Source of the DNA: TMP-86 sp031394735
Lineage (GTDB): Bacteria > Pseudomonadota > Gammaproteobacteria > Steroidobacterales > Steroidobacteraceae
Direction of reading: 5' to 3'
Assembly: GCA_031394735.1 (NCBI GenBank)
Contig: JANMXI010000217.1
Location: 1-64,000 of the forward strand
DNA length: 64,000 nt
A program made the position numbers and the translations under genes. How positions within the stretch are numbered: position 1 is the first letter of the stretch; the number at the start of each line of letters is the position of its first letter. Positions 46,286 to 53,417 of this stretch are shown here, piece after piece. The notes under the pieces are model-generated. The model worked only from the letters and a program-made list of their open reading frames with translations, did no database searches and was not told the origin of the DNA.

Positions 46286-47809
46286 ACGGTTGGTCGTGCT
46301 CACTGCGTGCGAGGCGAGCGTACCAATGTGATGGCGGCCTTTGAGTGCGTACCACGACAATCCCGCTCCGAGAATTGCGCCGATGTAGACGAACGCACCC
46401 CAGGTGTTGTACCAGGGCAAGCCATAGATCGCTTCGCGCGGCCAGGCCAAATTGAGTGCCATCGCCACGCCCCACACCACCGCAACGATATTGACTGCCA
46501 TTCCCCACTTGCCCATCGTGAAGTAATCGCCGGCGGCGAGATCTGCGGGGGGCCATTGCCCTTGCAGGCGCTTCTTCAAAAGCGGGCCTGTCACCATCAA
46601 GTACGCCAGATAGATCATGATGATCGCAATCGAGGTCAGTACCGTGAAGATTTTCGGCTGGCCGATGTTGACGACCAGGATCAGCTCGGCAATCACGCCG
46701 ATCGCGATGGCAGGAATAATGGGCGTCTGCGTCTTGGGATTCACCCGCGCGAGTTTCTCCCCGAACGGTAGTGCGTTGTCGCGTGCCATGGCGAAAGTCA
46801 ATCGGATAGCCGCCGTGTGCACGGCCAGCGAGCACACCGTCACCGCAATCACGATGCAAACCAGAAATATCTTGCCCAGCGGACCCCACATCACTTGCTC
46901 GACAATGTATTGGAGGCCGCCGCTGCTGCTGCCGATTTTCGGATCATTCAAATTGGGCGCTGACATGACTGCGAAAACGAGGATTGCACCGCCAATCACA
47001 AACGAGGCCAGGATCGCGCGCAGAATGGCTCGCGGCGCAGTACGTCGAGGCTCCAACGTCTCCTCACCCAGTGAACTGGCGGTGTCAAAGCCGTACATGA
47101 CGTATCCGGAGGCCAGCGACGCCACCAGGAACGCGCTCAGAAAGCCGCCGCTCTTGTCGGCACCATACCCGGCGAAGGAGAAAAAAACTTCCGGACCTCG
47201 CTTGGTATTGACTGCCAGAATGATCGCGATGAGACACGCCGCGATCAACTCGATAAAGACGCCCGCGCTGTTGATCATCGCCATCAGTCGTACGCCCAGC
47301 GCATTGACCACGGTGGTGAACACGATCAAGACGGTACCGAGGACTACCGCGTTCGTTGCGAAGTCGTAGGTACCATTGCCGTCGCCGATGATCTGGAAGC
47401 CGCTCCACAGGCGCGGCAGGTTGAGTTGCAACGCAAGCACCACGGCAGACAGGGTGACGATCGACGCGGTGAGCATCAGCCAACCTGAAGACCAACCGAC
47501 GATCCGACTGCCCAGCAGCTTGGACCAGTTATAGACGGACCCGGCGATGGGATATTTGGCGGCCAGTTCCATGAAGCACAGGGCGACTGCCAACTGACCA
47601 ATGAGCACCAGCGGCCAGGACCACAGGTAGGCCGGACCTGCAGTGCCGAAGCCGAAGTAGAACAGCTGGAAAGTCCCGGTGAGAATCGAGATATAGCTGA
47701 CGCCGGCAGCGAAGCTGCCGAACGCGCCGATGCTGCGATCAAGCGATTCCTTGTAGCCGAAGTGCTCCATGCCACTGTCGGCCCGACCGGTACCTTTACT
47801 CTTGACCAT
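46277..47809 (-). CDS. APC family amino acid permease
   Basis: 510 residues, about 12 membrane helices of the amino acid-polyamine-organocation family. Motifs: GVSYISILTGTFQLFYFG, MELAAKYPIAGSVYNW, VMYGFDTASSLGEET (helix 6 region) and RLTFAMARDNALPF. It imports amino acids or related amines; GABA/eukaryotic-type BAT permeases are the closest style. GAGGACAAAGGT precedes the ATG. Divergent from the flavin reductase gene. Confidence 0.9.
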   Translation of the reverse strand: MVKSKGTGRADSGMEHFGYKESLDRSIGAFGSFAAGVSYISILTGTFQLFYFGFGTAGPAYLWSWPLVLIGQLAVALCFMELAAKYPIAGSVYNWSKLLGSRIVGWSSGWLMLTASIVTLSAVVLALQLNLPRLWSGFQIIGDGNGTYDFATNAVVLGTVLIVFTTVVNALGVRLMAMINSAGVFIELIAACLIAIILAVNTKRGPEVFFSFAGYGADKSGGFLSAFLVASLASGYVMYGFDTASSLGEETLEPRRTAPRAILRAILASFVIGGAILVFAVMSAPNLNDPKIGSSSGGLQYIVEQVMWGPLGKIFLVCIVIAVTVCSLAVHTAAIRLTFAMARDNALPFGEKLARVNPKTQTPIIPAIAIGVIAELILVVNIGQPKIFTVLTSIAIIMIYLAYLMVTGPLLKKRLQGQWPPADLAAGDYFTMGKWGMAVNIVAVVWGVAMALNLAWPREAIYGLPWYNTWGAFVYIGAILGAGLSWYALKGRHHIGTLASHAVSTTNRLS

Positions 47810-47923
47810 ACCTTTGTCCTCGTTTGGGCTGACAGCGCATCAATTGTGCACCAATTGATTCCGACCGAAAATAGGCCCACCATTCCTCCTGTAGACACGC
47901 ACAGACCTATAGGAACCGCTATC

Positions 47924-48487
47924 GTGAAACTCGTCGGAATATCAGGAAGTCTGCGCAGCGGATCCATCAATAGCGGGCTGCTGCGCGCTGCAGTGGAACT
48001 CGCCCCTCAAGGACATGAAATCGTCATCGGCTCAATCCGCGACATTCCGTTGTACGACGGCGATGTGGAAGCACGCGACGGCGTTCCCGCGGCCGTCGGC
48101 GCACTCAAGGACTTGATCGCCTCTGGCGATGGCCTGCTCATCTCGACACCGGAGTACAACAACTCAATTCCCGGCGTATTGAAGAATGCCATCGATTGGC
48201 TGAGCCGGCCTTCCTCCGACATCGGCCGCGTGTTCGGCGGTCGACCGGTCGCCATCATGGGCGCCTCCCCGGGTGGGTTCGGCACCATTCTCAGTCAGAA
48301 CGCCTGGTTGCCGGTGCTGCGCACCTTGGGGACACAGCCGTGGTTTGGCAATCGCTTGATGGTCTCGCGCGCCGGCAGTCTGTTTTCGCCGAGCGCGGAA
48401 CTGACCGATGCAGCAACACGGGAGAGCGTTCGCAAGTTCATCGAAGGCTTCATCGCGTTCGTGGGAAAGCAGGCGGAGCGACGGTGA
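47924..48487 (+). CDS. NADPH-dependent FMN reductase
   Basis: 187 residues from the GTG at 47924 (VKLVGISGSLRSGSINSGLL), the conserved start of the family; AGGAA is upstream. Flavin-binding motifs GSLRSGS, STPEYNNSIPGVLKNAIDW and MGASPGGFGT are all present. It belongs to the ChrR/azoreductase-type quinone or azo reductases. The longer frame from 47762 overlaps the divergent permease gene and is not used. Confidence 0.9.
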   Translation: MKLVGISGSLRSGSINSGLLRAAVELAPQGHEIVIGSIRDIPLYDGDVEARDGVPAAVGALKDLIASGDGLLISTPEYNNSIPGVLKNAIDWLSRPSSDIGRVFGGRPVAIMGASPGGFGTILSQNAWLPVLRTLGTQPWFGNRLMVSRAGSLFSPSAELTDAATRESVRKFIEGFIAFVGKQAERR

Positions 48488-48548
48488 CGCATTAAGAGGC
48501 GTGGAGGGTCACATCGCGAAATCACCGATCAACGAGCGGTTACTGCAA

Positions 48549-48884
48549 ATGGCGGCTACCTGGCACACCGTTCTTGCAGTAGTCGTCCTCGGTTTCGTTG
48601 CCGGCACACCTAGTGCATCCGCGAACGCCGCAGACTCAACGAACATTCCTGCCTGGGTGTTTCCAATAATCGCAGAAGTGCCCGCACATCCGATATTCGA
48701 CGACGTTAAGCTATTGCATGTGCCCCGCAGCAAAGTGTCCTACACACAAGCCAGGCTCAACGACTTCTTCAACGTGCCGGATTGGCATCCGACATCTCAC
48801 AGTGCGATGCGAATCGTCACGAAGAATCTTTCGATCGGCAGCATGATCGATGCGGCTGCGTTCGCGGTATCCCTACCGCAGTAA
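48549..48884 (+). pseudogene. Truncated cytochrome c-like exported protein
   Basis: 111 residues: signal peptide (to about PSASANA), then a segment resembling the N-terminal portion of a family of single-domain cytochromes c (VSYTQARLNDFFNVPDWHP, SHSAM). In such proteins a CxxCH heme site should follow; none is present in any frame nearby. The rest is about 25 residues ending in IDAAAFAVSLPQ, which resembles the family's C-terminal helix. An internal deletion would explain this. The family assignment is tentative. Confidence 0.5.
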
Positions 48885-48929
48885 CTTCGCGAACTACGTT
48901 CAGTAGTTGAGCTCATGCAGCGATTCCGT

Positions 48930-49177
48930 CCAACACCGCCATGGTTTGCCGCGAGAGCGTTAATTTGTCAGCCGCCAAATTCTCGCGCAGGTGAGCGACC
49001 GACGATTGGTTGCGGCGACGCTTCGACAGCGGTGAATTGCACCCCGTGCTGCAGCACTGGTGGCAGCAATTCTCAGGACCGTTTCTTTACTACCCCGGGC
49101 GACGCCTGGTGCCTGCGCCGTTGCGAGCGTTCATTGATTTCATCAAGCTTTCAGCGGACGATCGCCGACACCAATAA
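48930..49177 (+). pseudogene. LysR-family regulator C-terminal remnant
   Basis: Two frames together read as the end of a LysR effector domain. One has RALICQPPN. The other has GELHPVLQHWWQQFSGPF, LYYPGRRLVPAPLRAFIDFI and a stop at 49175. The tail is a classical LysR C-terminus (YP-x-R-x-x-PAPLRAFIDF). There is no DNA-binding domain upstream and the two frames are not joined, so this is a decayed fragment. It ends 17 nt before the cupin gene. Confidence 0.7.
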
Positions 49178-49194
49178 CAACTCAAGGGGTATCC

Positions 49195-49719
49195 ATGCCC
49201 ATTGCCACCTTCAGCACCTCGGACGACGGACTTCAACCGAGTCAAACGGACCGCGGACATTACGTCGTCGATATGAACCTCGAGAATGACGCACCGTGGA
49301 TACCGTATGCAGACGGCGTCTGGATCCAGATCTGCCGATTCAACGTCACGACAGGCGGTTTCACCGTTATCTTGAAGGGGCTGCCTGGCTCCAGAATTGG
49401 CGTGCATTACCATACGGGCACTGTTCATGGCTTCACCCTGCGCGGTCACTGGCGGTACCTGGAACATGACTGGATTGCAACGCCCGGCACCTTCATCTTC
49501 GAGCCTGCCGGCGAAGCACACACGCTGGTCATCACCGACGATTCACCGGAACCGGCCATCATCTTTTTCGTTGTCGATGGCGCGCTCGTCTATCTGGACA
49601 AGCCGGTCAACGGTTCATTTGGCGCTTATGAGGACGGATTCAGCGCTCTGGATCTGTGCCGAAAGTTTTATCGCGAGGCCGGTTTGGATGTCGCGCAATT
49701 GGATTTGAGGATTCGATAA
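49195..49719 (+). CDS. Cupin protein, 2,4'-dihydroxyacetophenone dioxygenase-like
   Basis: 174 residues, start supported by AAGGGG. Cupin fold with GSRIGVHYHTGTVHGFTL, FEPAGEAHTLVI and the preceding GFTVILKGLPG strand. The sequence style matches cupins annotated as 2,4'-dihydroxyacetophenone dioxygenase-like, which use Fe to cleave aromatic ketones; substrate here is unknown. The metal ligands (His-x-His and the downstream His) look intact. Confidence 0.8.
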   Translation: MPIATFSTSDDGLQPSQTDRGHYVVDMNLENDAPWIPYADGVWIQICRFNVTTGGFTVILKGLPGSRIGVHYHTGTVHGFTLRGHWRYLEHDWIATPGTFIFEPAGEAHTLVITDDSPEPAIIFFVVDGALVYLDKPVNGSFGAYEDGFSALDLCRKFYREAGLDVAQLDLRIR

Positions 49720-49803
49720 GCGCGACTGCCAGGTTGGCACGCGACACCAGCTCGACATCGAGATCGTCGTCGTTGATGGGATAGAGCCGAGATCGATGAT
49801 CCA

Positions 49804-50178
49804 TCACGAGATTTTGCGCGATTGCGCAATCGGTAGTTCCAATTCAACTTTATCGCAGAGGACTTTTGGCGCAATTCGACCCCGCTCACCGGCCTCGAGT
49901 CGGACGAGCCCATATGCCGCCATAGTCTTTAAAGTTCGAGATAAATTGGATTTCGCCCTGCCTGTTAGCTGAGACAGTTCTTCGAGGGAAGCCGGAGCCG
50001 CCTCCACAATGATGCGTAGCAATTCCCGATTCCCGGCAGACAGTACCTTCGCGAAAGATTCTGTCGAGGTAAACCAGACTTTTGGCTCATCGGCGACTCG
50101 ATTTAAGCCCCGCGAAATGGCAACGGTGCGCGCTTTCATTTCCGCATATGTCGAAATTCCAACCCTTAAAGTTTTCAC
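49804..50178 (-). CDS. tumA: TumA-type antitoxin (helix-turn-helix)
   Basis: 124 residues from the GTG at 50178 (VKTLRVGISTYAEM), which overlaps the stop of the toxin gene (GTGA). A winged helix-turn-helix of the MarR-like/HVO_A0114 type covers about 45-110 (NRELLRIIVEAAPASLEELS, GRAKSNLSRTLKTMAAYGLV). The pairing with a DUF6516/TumE gene directly upstream identifies it as the antitoxin of a TumE/TumA module. The gene order toxin-antitoxin is reversed relative to many systems. It should repress the operon together with TumE. Confidence 0.75.
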   Translation of the reverse strand: MKTLRVGISTYAEMKARTVAISRGLNRVADEPKVWFTSTESFAKVLSAGNRELLRIIVEAAPASLEELSQLTGRAKSNLSRTLKTMAAYGLVRLEAGERGRIAPKVLCDKVELELPIAQSRKIS

Positions 50179-50531
50179 TTGATGATTCCTCTCTCGCGTA
50201 ACACCGAATCGACAGTATTCCAAAAATCCGTCAGCAGGCCCGCTGCGTCGCGATATTCGTAGGTCCGAATTGTCCTCAATCTATGTAGGTGATCCTGCGG
50301 ATCACCGAACTCTTGCTTGAACACTGGATGCGCATTGTCAAAGCCGACTAATCTTTCTCCGTCTGGACCATGCAGAGTCAACGAATAGTCAAGTCCGTGG
50401 GGCTTTTCAGATGATGCCGGAACGCGAGTCACTACAAATCTTACCCAATGACCACCCTCTGGGTCGACGACGAGGACTTGGCCATCGAGCTCCAGCAGCG
50501 TATCCAGGCTTGGATCATGAGGCGCGCCCAC
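50175..50531 (-). CDS. tumE: TumE-type toxin (DUF6516)
   Basis: 118 residues from the GTG at 50531. The family motifs GGHWVRFVVTRVPASSEKPH, LDYSLTLHGPDGERLVGFDN, HRLRTIRTYEYRDA and FWNTVDSVL match the DUF6516/TumE toxin family. The biochemical target of the family is not settled from what I can see. The downstream antitoxin overlaps by 4 bp, giving translational coupling. A palindrome GTTAT-N9-ATAAC just upstream is a probable operator. Confidence 0.78.
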   Translation of the reverse strand: MGAPHDPSLDTLLELDGQVLVVDPEGGHWVRFVVTRVPASSEKPHGLDYSLTLHGPDGERLVGFDNAHPVFKQEFGDPQDHLHRLRTIRTYEYRDAAGLLTDFWNTVDSVLRERGIIK

Positions 50532-50539
50532 GTATGTAG

Positions 50540-50558
50540 GTTATCACACTGACATAAC
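50540..50558. promoter_or_regulatory. Palindrome upstream of tumE, candidate operator
   Basis: GTTAT at 50540-50544 and ATAAC at 50554-50558 form a 5-bp inverted repeat with a 9-nt spacer, 8 nt before the toxin start. Toxin-antitoxin complexes usually bind such sites to autoregulate. A TTGGAA element 17 nt before ATAACC on the minus strand could be the promoter. Recognised by eye only. Confidence 0.4.
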
Positions 50559-50651
50559 TATTTCCAACTTCGACCCATTAAGATCACCGGCGCGTGACGA
50601 ATGACACGAACTCCGCTTACGATGCCTCAATCCTTCCTCTTGGATGATTGA

Positions 50652-51512
50652 ATGCCCCTAGCCGCATTGCTCGCTGTATTGCTCGCCGCGTGTACTCATG
50701 CGAGCTGGAATCTGGTGGCGAAGAAGGCGGCTCGATCGGAACATTTCATCTGGCTTTACTCCATCGCCTCTCTGCTGATTTGGGCCGGGCCAGCAATTTG
50801 GGTCTTGATGCACTCTACCTGGCACCTCGGCTCGCAGGCCTGGCTCGCGCTGTTTGGTACTTCCGTGCTGCACCTAGCCTATTCGCTCGCGCTCCAGGCG
50901 GGATATCGCGCCGCTGATCTGTCGTTGGTATATCCCATCGCCCGCGGCACCGGACCGCTACTGTCCTTCGCCGGCGCCACGTTGTTGTTGGGAGAGCGAC
51001 CCGGCTGGTTGGCCCTTCTCGGCGTTCTCATGGTGGTCTGCGGCATCGCACTGGTTGCAGATCTCGGGCGGCAACGGCGGCACTCGCCGCGCGCCGGAAT
51101 CTTGTGGGGCCTGCTTACTGGCGCCTGTATCGCCGCGTACACGTTGAATGACGGGTGGGCGGTCAAATATCTGTTGATCTCGCCCATTCTGGTCGACTAT
51201 TGCAGCAATTTCTTTCGCGCTTTGGTTTTGGCGCCGCGCGCCTTAGCCAATCGCACAGTGCTGCGCCAGGAAATCCGCGAATTTGGTCGACCAGCCCTGG
51301 TGGTCGGCGTGCTTGGGCCACTGGGTTATATCCTCGTGCTGTGGGCGATGACCGTCGCGCCGATCAGCCACGTGGCGCCGGCGCGCGAACTCGCGACGCT
51401 GGTCGGCGCCTACTTTGGCAGCCGATGGCTCAAAGAGCAGGCTGGCTGGAGCCGGATCACCGGAGCGTTGTGTATCGTCCTTGGCGTCATTTGCCTCGCG
51501 TCGGCAAACTAG
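50652..51512 (+). CDS. EamA/DMT family transporter
   Basis: 286 residues, ten hydrophobic helices in two EamA halves (about 1-140 and 150-286). Typical motifs: THASWNLVAKKA near the start, SLVYPIARGTGPLLS and HVAPARELATLVGAYFGSRWL in the second half. It probably exports or imports small metabolites. Preceded by about 120 bp after the divergent TumE gene. No convincing Shine-Dalgarno. Confidence 0.88.
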   Translation: MPLAALLAVLLAACTHASWNLVAKKAARSEHFIWLYSIASLLIWAGPAIWVLMHSTWHLGSQAWLALFGTSVLHLAYSLALQAGYRAADLSLVYPIARGTGPLLSFAGATLLLGERPGWLALLGVLMVVCGIALVADLGRQRRHSPRAGILWGLLTGACIAAYTLNDGWAVKYLLISPILVDYCSNFFRALVLAPRALANRTVLRQEIREFGRPALVVGVLGPLGYILVLWAMTVAPISHVAPARELATLVGAYFGSRWLKEQAGWSRITGALCIVLGVICLASAN

Positions 51513-51608
51513 GGCTCGGAATACGGCGTGCCGTCCTTGCGCATAAAACGACCATCATCGTTGGTACTCGGATTGGCCTAGCATGACGTTCGGTTACAAT
51601 GAGCCCTT

Positions 51609-51833
51609 GTCAACCGTCTGCTGACACTCGTTGGATGGCGGCTGATCGCCCTCGGCACGCTGTGGGCGTTGCAAGGCTCCGACCTCGTTCACATCAAGCC
51701 GATAGCGTGTGTCGCGGATTGCACGGAGTTGAAGGGCCCATCCGGGCAGTGGCTGGTGATGGGGCTTGTCACGATCGGCGTTGGCGCAGCTCTGTGGTAC
51801 TTCGCGCGACGGCGCACTCCTCGCAGGAGATAG
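51609..51833 (+). pseudogene. Small membrane protein gene with a lost start codon
   Basis: A frame of 74 codons reads VNRLLTLVGWRLIALGTLW, then CVADCTELKGPSGQWLVM and GLVTIGVGAALWYFARRR: two membrane helices and a Cys pair, a plausible real protein. The position where the start should be is GTC, preceded by a TGA, and no ATG, GTG or TTG occurs in the N-terminal helix. A single G-to-C change of an ancestral GTG would explain this. Rare start use cannot be excluded. It lies 2 nt before the serine hydrolase remnant. Confidence 0.45.
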
Positions 51834-51835
51834 CA

Positions 51836-52388
51836 ATGACGCAATCCATCCGACAGGCCGCGGACGCGGTCCTCGACTACACGACCGGTCGGGCCGGCGG
51901 GGCGCCTGGTGTCGTGGCCATGGTCACCGATCGCAACGCGAACGTTTACGAAGGTGTCGCGGGTACACGTGAGCTAGGCAAGAGTCAGCCGATGACTCTG
52001 GACACGGTTTTAGCCTTGTTTTCAACCACCAAAGCGCTGACCGGCACCTGCGTCATGCAGTTGGTGGAGGAAGGCAAGATCAAACTTAAGCGACAGCGCC
52101 AGCAAATACACGCCGCAGATCGGCGAATTACAGGTTCTCGAAGGCTTCGACGACGCCGGCCAACCTCGGACCCGTCCGCCGAAGCGCGACATCACCGTCA
52201 ACGACTTGATGTTGCATACCTCAGGGCTGTGTTACGAATTCTTCAGCGCGGAAGAACTGCAATATCGGACCGTGAAGGGAATTCCATCGATAGTGTCATG
52301 CACTTTCGCATCGATTCGAACCGTGCTGGTTCACGACCCCGGCGCGAGCTGGACCTACGGCCTCAACCCCAGTATAAAGAGCGTGTGA
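51836..52388 (+). pseudogene. Serine hydrolase (beta-lactamase-like), frameshifted and truncated
   Basis: The first frame gives MTQSIRQAADAVLDYTTGR to LALFSTTKALTGTCVMQLVE, including the SxxK motif of class C beta-lactamase-like serine hydrolases. An extra base near 52088 shifts the frame. The second frame continues the family (SKYTPQIGELQVLEGFDDAG, DLMLHTSGL, VKGIPSIVSCTFAS, WTYGLN) to a TGA at 52386. About half of a normal protein is missing after that. The following sequence belongs to another family. Non-functional. Confidence 0.85.
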
Positions 52389-52648
52389 GGGTTTCGCGGG
52401 CGCCATTCCCCGACCAGCACTTCACTGTGCAGGACATCCATGCGGACTCTGACAAGGTGTTCATCACCTGGCTATGGGCCGCTACTCATCAAGGCGACAT
52501 TGCGGGCTTTCCCGCTACCGGCAATCCTATTAAGACGTCCGGCGCCACCGTGTACTACTTTGATGCAGAGCGCCTTACGGGCCACTGGCAGATCACAGAT
52601 CGCCTCGGCGTCTTCATGCAACTGCGTCAGGGCTTGAAGAGCGCATAA
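52373..52648 (+). pseudogene. SnoaL-like/ester cyclase C-terminal fragment
   Basis: From about YKERVRVSRAPFPDQHFTVQ the frame resembles the C-terminal two-thirds of SnoaL-type ester cyclases: KVFITWLWAATHQGDIAGFP, GNPIKTSGATVYYFD and GHWQITDRLGVFMQL. It lacks its N-terminus, and directly abuts the broken serine hydrolase. The frame happens to be the same as the first serine-hydrolase frame, so a nonsense hybrid ORF exists, but it is not a designed fusion. The junction marks a deletion. Confidence 0.75.
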
Positions 52649-52669
52649 CCTCGAGCGTTCGCGGCGACT

Positions 52670-53071
52670 CTATGCATCCGCGTTCACTTGACGCTGATAT
52701 TCCACGGCATCAAAGTGACCTTTGGACTCGGCAATCAGCCCGTCAGAACCGAAACGCCACTGCTCGAAGCCGCTGATCCGAACAAATTTGCCGGCACCAC
52801 CCGGGCCGGAATTGGTCCCAGTCAACGTCCAGTGATAGGTGATATCGGATCCCACCTTATCGACGCCATCCATCTTGATCACGAGATCGGGAAAAGCAGT
52901 CATGAAATTTTGTGCAGCGTTGGTGATTGCGGTGCGACCGACGGAAGGCGTTCCCTCGTTGATCGTGAGAGATCCCTGTTCCGCAAAGAACGATGCGACG
53001 CCTGCAGCGTTCTGGCTGCACCAGGCGGCAGTATAGCGGGCCGCGAAGTCCCTCAGCGTGTTTGGCTCCAT
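52670..53071 (-). CDS. SnoaL/NTF2-like domain protein
   Basis: 133 residues of the nuclear transport factor 2-like superfamily: FAARYTAAWCSQNAAGVASF, YHWTLTGTNSGPGG and GFEQWRFGSDGLIAESKGHF. Such small alpha+beta proteins bind hydrophobic ligands or act as isomerases/hydratases. Converges with the SnoaL remnant 22 nt away but belongs to a different subgroup. Ribosome binding site is modest. Confidence 0.8.
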   Translation of the reverse strand: MEPNTLRDFAARYTAAWCSQNAAGVASFFAEQGSLTINEGTPSVGRTAITNAAQNFMTAFPDLVIKMDGVDKVGSDITYHWTLTGTNSGPGGAGKFVRISGFEQWRFGSDGLIAESKGHFDAVEYQRQVNADA

Positions 53072-53187
53072 GAAGCGACTCTCCGAAGTGAAAGGCGTCG
53101 AATCAGGGTTTGAGTATAGTTCCTACTTGCGCGGGATTGTGTTTGTATTCTGAGCTGCTCTGATCAGCCAGACACCGTCGTGCTTTT

Positions 53188-53343
53188 TCATCTCCCCCAG
53201 GTGAAGATCCCTTCCCTCGGGCTGTGGCGGGTTGCGTCGAAATCCGTGTCACCCGAGATGCCCCAATTGATGTGGACGAGCGCAATGTTGAAAGGACATG
53301 CCAGTAAAAGCAGCCACATGATTGCACTGAACTTTTGCATCAT
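53188..53343 (-). CDS. Short single-helix membrane peptide, tentative
   Basis: 51 codons from ATG at 53343 (a second ATG follows at once): MMQKFSAIMWLLLLACPFNI then a hydrophobic LVHINWG stretch and a charged tail. GAGGAG lies about 11 nt upstream. One membrane helix; no family known. Supported by start context and hydrophobic pattern only. The frame lies between the NTF2-like gene and the spermidine-synthase fusion gene, both of which leave this DNA otherwise empty. Confidence 0.4.
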   Translation of the reverse strand: MMQKFSAIMWLLLLACPFNIALVHINWGISGDTDFDATRHSPREGIFTWGR

Positions 53344-53417
53344 TCGCGTTGTACTCCTCGGTGCGGTACGGGCAGAATGAACCTAAGTTTACAGAGTTCG
53401 ACCGCAAGGGAATGCTC

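Noticed and set aside
51599..52648. Single 349-codon frame over the serine hydrolase and SnoaL remnants
   Set aside because: It mixes three unrelated frames' sequences and only seems continuous because the indel and the junction happen to leave it open.
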